From the NCBI GenBank assembly GCA_030696465.1, contig JAUYSE010000127.1, positions 1 through 12,114 of the forward strand: a stretch of 12,114 nucleotides of DNA, in the 5' to 3' direction. A program made the translations under genes and the position numbers. Below the pieces are notes generated by a model. It was not told where the DNA came from, searched no databases, and saw only the letters and a list, made by a program, of their open reading frames with translations. Below are positions 7,328 through 12,114 of the stretch, in pieces. Every line of letters begins with the position of its first letter. The first letter of the stretch is position 1. The DNA comes from Legionellaceae bacterium (GTDB lineage Bacteria; Pseudomonadota; Gammaproteobacteria; Legionellales; Legionellaceae).

Positions 7328-10300
7328 CTATTCCACTGTGAATATAAAATTGATATTTTGAAGCCTTTTAATTCTTTCATCGGATAATGTTCCATTCCGA
7401 TATTTAGTTCGCTGCTTGCGCATCCAGTTAGTCAATATTTGATTTTTTATGACTTTCGTTGTTGAGTTATTACAGTACTCAGTTTCCTCGTTATACTTAC
7501 AAAGAAGAGTATACATTTCTTCCCATATTGAATCATGAGGTTTAAATGTAAAGCCAATGCTTTTAAGTTTTTCAATTCTTTCATCGGATAAACCTTCTTT
7601 TTGATATTTGGATCGCTGTTTTCCTATCCATAGAAATAGCTGAGGCTGTTCGGCACGAGAAACATCGCAATGACCAAAATTTTCCTTATATTCGCGTAAA
7701 CAGTTAAATGACTTTTCCCAAACATCATCAAATGGATCAAATATAAAATCAAGGCTTCTTAATTTTTTCAGTCTTATTTCGCCCAAATTGTTATTGCGGT
7801 AGCTAGTTCGCTGATGATCTACCCATTTACTTAAGTTCTGATTATTCTGGTAATTTTTTGGAACATTACAGTTTCCATGTTCTTCTCTATATTTCGATAA
7901 ACAAATGAAATTTTCTTCCCATGCTGCGTTCCGTGGATCAAAGATGAAACCAATGCTGTCTAATTTTCCAATTTTTTCTTGTGATAATTTTCCCTTTTTA
8001 TAATTAGACCGTTGACTAATTGTCCATGAAATTATTTCTTTGTGTTTTGGGCAGCTTAAAGGGATATTACAATGACCGTTGTCTTCTTTATATTTGCAAA
8101 GAAGAGAAAATTTCCCTTCCCAAATGCTATCAGTTGGATCAAATATAAAATCAAGCCGTTTAAGTTTCTCTTCTCTCTCTTCAGATAATTTTCCGTTCTT
8201 TTTTTTCATCCTTTGATTGCCTACCCAGATACTAAGTGAGACATTTTTTTCATAATAACTAGGCACATTACTATGACCATGTTCTTCATAGAAACGAATA
8301 AGCTCCCCATATTTTTCGTACCATGCCGGAGTTGATTTTTCAATAACTTGAGAAAATAAATACTCTTTTAATTTATCTTCAAAATTATCCAAAATTAGAA
8401 TACAGCTCAGATCAAGGGCAGCTTGATTTATGTTCATAATTTTTTGCCCCTGGGCCATTTTTATTCTGGTTATTTCCTCAACTAGTTTTTCATCGTTAGA
8501 ACACATCGCTCTGATGACCTGAATAAGATTTTTTAATGCGCTATCTTCGATTGCATTCTCTAAAAAAGCTGTGTTTCGATGGAAGATCGGTACAACAATA
8601 TACCCTAACTTTTTTTGTTTATAATCTGCGCGCCTTAGTGATCTACCCGAAGCTTGAACAATATCAATGACCGAATTCTTAGGATCACAAAAATACACCA
8701 CGTCAATAGCAGGCACATCAACCCCTTCCGTCAGACAACGAGCATTAGTTATCACCGCTTTAGAAGACTGTTCAAATTCCTTCATACTAACATTTCTTTC
8801 ATTGGTAGTGAGTTGACCATTTACATGAAATGCTGTAGTTTCTGGATAAATTTCTATATGCCTAGCCTGAAATTCTTTTGCTTTTTTCACTGATGAATGA
8901 AAAGTAATAGCATGTGTTGGCCCATGTAATTGCATAAATTTTTCGAGGGCATAATTGTTCGCAACTTCATCAATGGTTTCGGTTTCCGAAATATATTTAC
9001 GCTGATTTATTGCATGGCAAAGCTCTTGATCACTAACCCCAATCGCAATGATTTTATAATCCACTAGAATTTCTTCTTTAATCGCCTCTCGGAAGCTCAT
9101 TCGATAAAACTCTATACCAAAAATCGCTGGATTGCTCATATCATAAATATATTTGACTACTTCATCACTTAGTTTACTTTTCACGCTTTCAGAAAGAATA
9201 CGTGGAGTAGCCGTCATATAGAGTCTTTTTTTGATTGCAATGTTAGCGTTTGAATGAACAACAGCGAATTTATTGAATTTACTGCCTGATGTTTTATGTG
9301 CCTCATCACAGATAGCTAAATCAAACTCGAACATTGACTTATTAATCGCATCACAAATTACTTCTAAGCTTTGATATGTAGAATAAACAATGGTTTCACT
9401 ATGGCTATTTAAAAATTCACGCACCTCACTCGCGTTAGTCGAAACTTTGCCACGAATTTCATAGGTGTAAACTATTTGCTGATCAACTCCTTTATCAATG
9501 TCTTTTTCAGAGCAAACGCAAATATATGGTATAAAACGCTCACCATGAATAGACCATTGATTTTTAATTTGTCTCAATAAAGCTAATGAAGGAACTAATA
9601 CAAGAGTATGACGTGTGTTTAATGCTTCCTTTATCCATAAAGAAACAAGAGTTTTTCCTGCACCGCAAGGTAAAATTAATTGGCCACGATCTTGCTGTTT
9701 AAAACCATCAATTACCGCCTGCATCGCCTTCAGTTGATCATCTCTTGGTTCTTTCTTAGTACCTTCTACATCACTGCTTATTCCAGTTAGATGGTTTTTG
9801 ATTTTCTCGAACGTTGATGATGGTATATCTAATAAATCACCCAGTGTGACTAGTTTTAATTGGTTTTCTTTTTTTGTTAGCGAATGCTTATCAAGACCAG
9901 ATACATTGGTAAATACAATAAAATAATCAGCCTTATCACCATCTGCAAATAAGTTGGCCAGATTGTCTTTTGTCCACGAGATATTACAACTTTGATTATT
10001 TCTAAATTTGCACTGCACAACAGATAAAGTGCCATCAACACCTTCGAGCACAAGATCTATACCATGATCTATTTTACCAAGATTAAGCCTCGTCTTGATA
10101 TTCTGTGGTATTTCACTAAAAAGCCAAACGTTACGATACTCATTTTTGACTATTGGATCTAATAAGTAATAACATTTGCAAAATTCCTCGAATAGCTTAC
10201 CAACCGAAGGGTTTCTTCCTGTATTTTGCTTTGATAATTCGCTATATACATCCCACCAAGTAGATGCGTTCTTTATTATGCTAAGTAAATCATTTGTCAT
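7328..10300 (-). CDS. Mrr-type nuclease / superfamily 2 helicase with five C-terminal HA repeats
   Basis: A 990-residue fusion. Residues about 30-150 form a restriction-endonuclease-like domain with GID82LV and VVQ96CK98F, the D-QxK pattern of Mrr-type nucleases. A DEAD/DEAH helicase follows: LPCGAGKT with K216 (Walker A), D332-EAH (motif II), MTATPR (motif III) and Q549-ASGRSLRR (motif VI). From about W660 to the end come five helicase-associated (HA, PF03457-like) repeats of about 65-70 residues, with motifs such as GHSNVP, GHCNIP and GNCNVP followed by LSxERxxKLxxLxFIFDP. HA repeats are thought to bind nucleic acid. Likely role: ATP-driven translocation on foreign DNA coupled to cleavage; inferred, with no methyltransferase beside it. 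The start has a weak ribosome site. A TATAAT on this strand (10362-10367) may be its own -10; otherwise it could be read with the DUF5681 gene 79 bp upstream. Confidence 0.9.
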   Translation of the reverse strand: MTNDLLSIIKNASTWWDVYSELSKQNTGRNPSVGKLFEEFCKCYYLLDPIVKNEYRNVWLFSEIPQNIKTRLNLGKIDHGIDLVLEGVDGTLSVVQCKFRNNQSCNISWTKDNLANLFADGDKADYFIVFTNVSGLDKHSLTKKENQLKLVTLGDLLDIPSSTFEKIKNHLTGISSDVEGTKKEPRDDQLKAMQAVIDGFKQQDRGQLILPCGAGKTLVSLWIKEALNTRHTLVLVPSLALLRQIKNQWSIHGERFIPYICVCSEKDIDKGVDQQIVYTYEIRGKVSTNASEVREFLNSHSETIVYSTYQSLEVICDAINKSMFEFDLAICDEAHKTSGSKFNKFAVVHSNANIAIKKRLYMTATPRILSESVKSKLSDEVVKYIYDMSNPAIFGIEFYRMSFREAIKEEILVDYKIIAIGVSDQELCHAINQRKYISETETIDEVANNYALEKFMQLHGPTHAITFHSSVKKAKEFQARHIEIYPETTAFHVNGQLTTNERNVSMKEFEQSSKAVITNARCLTEGVDVPAIDVVYFCDPKNSVIDIVQASGRSLRRADYKQKKLGYIVVPIFHRNTAFLENAIEDSALKNLIQVIRAMCSNDEKLVEEITRIKMAQGQKIMNINQAALDLSCILILDNFEDKLKEYLFSQVIEKSTPAWYEKYGELIRFYEEHGHSNVPSYYEKNVSLSIWVGNQRMKKKNGKLSEEREEKLKRLDFIFDPTDSIWEGKFSLLCKYKEDNGHCNIPLSCPKHKEIISWTISQRSNYKKGKLSQEKIGKLDSIGFIFDPRNAAWEENFICLSKYREEHGNCNVPKNYQNNQNLSKWVDHQRTSYRNNNLGEIRLKKLRSLDFIFDPFDDVWEKSFNCLREYKENFGHCDVSRAEQPQLFLWIGKQRSKYQKEGLSDERIEKLKSIGFTFKPHDSIWEEMYTLLCKYNEETEYCNNSTTKVIKNQILTNWMRKQRTKYRNGTLSDERIKRLQNINFIFTVE
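7370..7591 (-). repeat. 18-bp exact repeat between HA repeats 4 and 5
   Basis: An 18-bp word (7370-7387 and 7574-7591) encodes LSDERI in the last two HA repeats. The copies are 204 bp, or 68 codons, apart, equal to one HA unit. Exact DNA identity of this length, against diverged flanks, suggests one unit arose by fairly recent in-frame duplication or was homogenised by recombination. Confidence 0.7.
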
Positions 10301-10379
10301 AGATTGAAATTACCGTAAGTAAAATTCAGCGATAAAATCAATTCCTGTAGATTGTTTCGCAATTATAAATAGATTTAGC

Positions 10380-10823
10380 CTAACTCCTTTGCATTATCCT
10401 GGCATAAGCTTTAGCTGCTTCAATCGGATCCTTTGTATCTAATTTCAACACTTCGTGTTTTTTATTTTCTTTTTGCACTTCATTATCATGTGCAATAAAG
10501 ATATCCATCATATTTTTAAAATCAGTAAGGCTTAACTCTTGGCCTGCAAGTGATTGTAAAAGCATCGGTATTATTTTTGTTGTTTCCATGCTATTTGAAT
10601 CAGGCATAACAACAGTAGCCGTATTGTCTTTAGCCTTTGGCACCAAACGCTCGATACACAGTCTAAGTGCCACCGGATCACCAGATAAACCAAGCTCTAT
10701 TGTTTTATCAATTAATGCCTCAGCGTGCACTTCAAAATGCTTTGCTAATTGCGTTTTTTTATTTAATGTACCTAGTTTTTTTCCTAATGGATTACCGGAT
10801 ATGCCTTTTTGGAACTTTGCCAT
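10380..10823 (-). CDS. DUF5681 domain protein of phage/island type
   Basis: Start chosen at 10823, where MAKFQKGISGNPLGKKLGTLNK opens exactly as DUF5681 proteins do (F-x-x-G-x-S-G-N-P-x-G). An in-frame ATG at 10856 would add eleven residues unlike the family and has no ribosome site, while GGGG lies six nt before 10823. This gives 147 residues. The basic Gly-rich N-terminus is followed by a helical part with SGDPVALRLCIERLVP, also a family hallmark (G-x-x-x-A-L-x-x-x-L-x-R-L-x-P). The function is not established; members are common in prophages and islands, and a terminase-small-subunit-like or DNA-binding role is only a guess. A weak promoter (10881-10886 with 10857-10862) and the tandem CCTGCATTTT repeats precede it. 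Confidence 0.8.
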   Translation of the reverse strand: MAKFQKGISGNPLGKKLGTLNKKTQLAKHFEVHAEALIDKTIELGLSGDPVALRLCIERLVPKAKDNTATVVMPDSNSMETTKIIPMLLQSLAGQELSLTDFKNMMDIFIAHDNEVQKENKKHEVLKLDTKDPIEAAKAYARIMQRS

Positions 10824-10838
10824 ATCACACCCCAATTC

Positions 10839-10859
10839 CCTGCATTTTTCCTGCATTTT
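10839..10859 (-). repeat. Tandem CCTGCATTTT repeats, 11-bp period, in front of the DUF5681 gene
   Basis: Two plus-strand copies, 10839-10848 and 10850-10859, start exactly 11 bp apart, one helical turn. They lie just upstream of the chosen DUF5681 start and touch a possible -10 (10857-10862). A phased pair of sites like this is what an operator would look like; the word also resembles the TCCGCA sites nearby with one extra T. Confidence 0.45.
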
Positions 10860-10921
10860 ACAGGAATAAAGGGTTTAAAAAAACAACATGTCTAAACTTC
10901 TAGTAATTCATTGTATTTATA

Positions 10922-11137
10922 TCCGCAGATACTCCGCAATCAATCCGCAAACACAATCCCTTATCCATCTTGCTTTTCCGCAAAATCCGCAGCATCCTCA
11001 GCGATCCACATTTTAGATTTAACGCTGAAAGATTATATTAATTTTTATAATACACTGCTGCGTAAATCGCGGATTTTGCGGAAGGGCTTACTGGGTAACA
11101 ACTCTCACCTGCGGAATTGCTGCGGATCAATTGCGGA
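10922..11137. other. Mirror-symmetric iteron array, candidate replication origin of the element
   Basis: The 363-bp gap between the DUF5681 and DUF3987 genes holds ten TCCGCA-type sites. In the left arm TCCGCA starts at 10922, 10933, 10944, 10977 and 10986 (steps 11, 11, 33, 9). In the right arm TGCGGA ends at 11137, 11126, 11115 and 11082, and CGCGGA at 11073 (the same steps inward). Every left site has a right partner about the axis 11029/11030. The two inner sites share a 15-bp block (10976-10990, complement of 11069-11083). TTATCCA (10961-10967) and TGGGTAA (11092-11098) also mirror each other with one mismatch. The rest of the arms has diverged, so protein binding rather than a hairpin seems to be conserved. 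Short iterons facing an AT-rich spacer describe the origins of phage-satellite islands; the neighbouring DUF3987 protein would be the natural partner. An operator or recombination complex is an alternative. Confidence 0.7.
11011..11054. other. AT-rich centre of the iteron array (possible unwinding element)
   Basis: 37 of these 44 bases are A or T, and the tract is almost centred on the dyad axis. It lies in the 76-bp spacer between the two arms, where an origin's duplex-unwinding element would be expected. No gene or clear promoter was seen in it. Confidence 0.5.
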
Positions 11138-11186
11138 TCCAAGCTATTTATACATTTTTAAATCAACCTCTTGAGAGGGTGAACTA

Positions 11187-12114
11187 TCATTCAATAAGCT
11201 CCCATAATGTGGCTTTCCCATTTCGGCTATTTTGTGCAGAGACACAAAGATGACCATAATCAACAAGAATTTCCAATAAATTACGTGCTGTTTTAGCTGC
11301 TCTTAAACTATTTGGCAGGCGCTTAAAATCATTTGCAGATACCCTACCTTTATTCTCTTTAATCCATTCAAGTAAATCATTGGCAAGTAGTTTATTTACG
11401 TCCTCTTGTGCATTCATAGTGCGAATGACCATTGATTCGAGATAATAAAATATTAAAATTCCTGCACGTTTTACATGTTCAACTGTAGGATGTTCTATTT
11501 CATCAATAAAAGCCAACACGGCAGCAATGCGAGCAGCCTGCTCCGGTGCTTTAGATGCGAATGCTTTAATATCTATAAATTTCCCATCAGGGCGAATTTG
11601 CATTTCAATCTGATCATGAAGCAAACACCATTCTGTTAACGCATTATCTTCTAAAGAAGATAAAATCAACTCCAAACCCCCTGTGCCTATATCGATTTGT
11701 GCTGGCTTTTTTAATAAACGTGTCATGATCTCCCAATACTTACCTATTGCAGGATCATTATGAGGCCCTTTTTTTAAGTCCCTACCCGCTAATAAACGTG
11801 TGCCAGCAATACTGGCTTCATGACAAATTAAAAAACGAGCGAGAAATCCCTGTCCTTGTAATAATGGATCAGCCAATACTTTGGCAGAAACAATTGGCTG
11901 TACCATCAAATGAGATGATAGCCGACGATCTGATAACATCCCGGATTCCCCATCGGTACCTCGTGTACGAATCAGTGGATCACCATCCCAAAATTTAGAC
12001 AGCATATGAATACTTCGTCCTTTAGAATCGTCACTCATACCATGACCACCAAAAAATGAAATTCCCTCATCACTAAAAAGCCCTGCACTTGGATCACCAT
12101 GAATATAGTGTTTC
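11187..12114 (-). CDS. DUF3987 protein, C-terminal part of a probable replication protein (cut by right edge)
   Basis: The frame stays open to the right edge: before the ATG at 12038 it reads HGDPSAGLFSDEGISFFGGHG, which belongs to the family, so that ATG is internal. About 309 codons are visible. DUF3987 hallmarks are GLFSDEG (Walker B-like), GGHGMS, FWDGDPLIRTR, the RRLSSHLMVQP strand, and DPLLQGQGFLARFLI with an H-E-A-x-x-x-G-T-R motif. The C-terminus (from about EWIKENKGRVSANDF) looks like a winged-helix domain. DUF3987 proteins usually have an N-terminal ATPase or primase-like part and are found in phages, plasmids and islands; a helicase role in replication is likely but inferred. It is co-directional with DUF5681 and ends 50 bp beyond the iteron array, the expected place for a replication protein beside its origin. 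Confidence 0.85.
   Translation of the reverse strand, partial: KHYIHGDPSAGLFSDEGISFFGGHGMSDDSKGRSIHMLSKFWDGDPLIRTRGTDGESGMLSDRRLSSHLMVQPIVSAKVLADPLLQGQGFLARFLICHEASIAGTRLLAGRDLKKGPHNDPAIGKYWEIMTRLLKKPAQIDIGTGGLELILSSLEDNALTEWCLLHDQIEMQIRPDGKFIDIKAFASKAPEQAARIAAVLAFIDEIEHPTVEHVKRAGILIFYYLESMVIRTMNAQEDVNKLLANDLLEWIKENKGRVSANDFKRLPNSLRAAKTARNLLEILVDYGHLCVSAQNSRNGKATLWELIE

Noticed and set aside
10588..10903. Two overlapping plus-strand open frames opposite the DUF5681 gene
   Set aside because: They are antisense to a gene with a recognisable family motif, with no protein-like features.
10922..11137. CRISPR array
   Set aside because: The repeated unit is only six to eight bases, occurs in both orientations, and the spacing is far too short for repeat-spacer units.
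10911..11174. Plus-strand open frame of 87 codons across the iteron array
   Set aside because: It has no ribosome site, its composition is set by the repeated hexamers, and it covers exactly the mirrored structure, which is better explained as a binding-site array.
11187..12038. DUF3987 gene as a complete 283-residue protein starting at 12038
   Set aside because: The same frame continues without a stop to the window edge and encodes conserved family sequence before that ATG.

Overview
The window joins two different kinds of DNA. Positions 1 to about 4655 look like core chromosome of a gammaproteobacterium. They hold a tightly packed type II secretion run, gspF-G-H-I-J-K (gspF cut by the left edge), then yciB on the opposite strand and a tRNA-Arg(CCT) with encoded CCA. 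The moderate GC, the F-to-K block with no gspL or gspM after gspK, and the general style of the proteins would suit a Legionella/Coxiella-like lineage, but that placement is inference only.

From just after the tRNA to the right edge the sequence looks like an integrated mobile element or genomic island. Hand-counted lines inside the first island gene are about 25-33% GC, against about 35-48% in sampled secretion-gene lines. The first cargo is two large convergent genes 32 bp apart. One is an unrecognised 837-residue protein with a four-Cys zinc ribbon and a PD-(D/E)XK-like nuclease signature. The other is a 990-residue Mrr-type nuclease fused to a superfamily 2 helicase and five C-terminal helicase-associated (HA) repeats. 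Together they look like a defence (DNA-restriction) cargo, though the pairing is inferred.

Beyond the cargo, on the minus strand, are a DUF5681 protein and a DUF3987 protein (open at the right edge), the latter a family common as replication protein of phage-like elements and islands. Between them is the most striking structure here. Ten hexamer sites of the type TCCGCA lie in two facing arms whose spacings (11, 11, 33 and 9 bp) are exactly mirrored about an AT-rich centre at 11029/11030. It looks like a replication origin or another multi-site nucleoprotein assembly site of the element.

No integrase is visible. If the tRNA 3' end is one attachment site, the integrase and the other end should lie to the right of this window.
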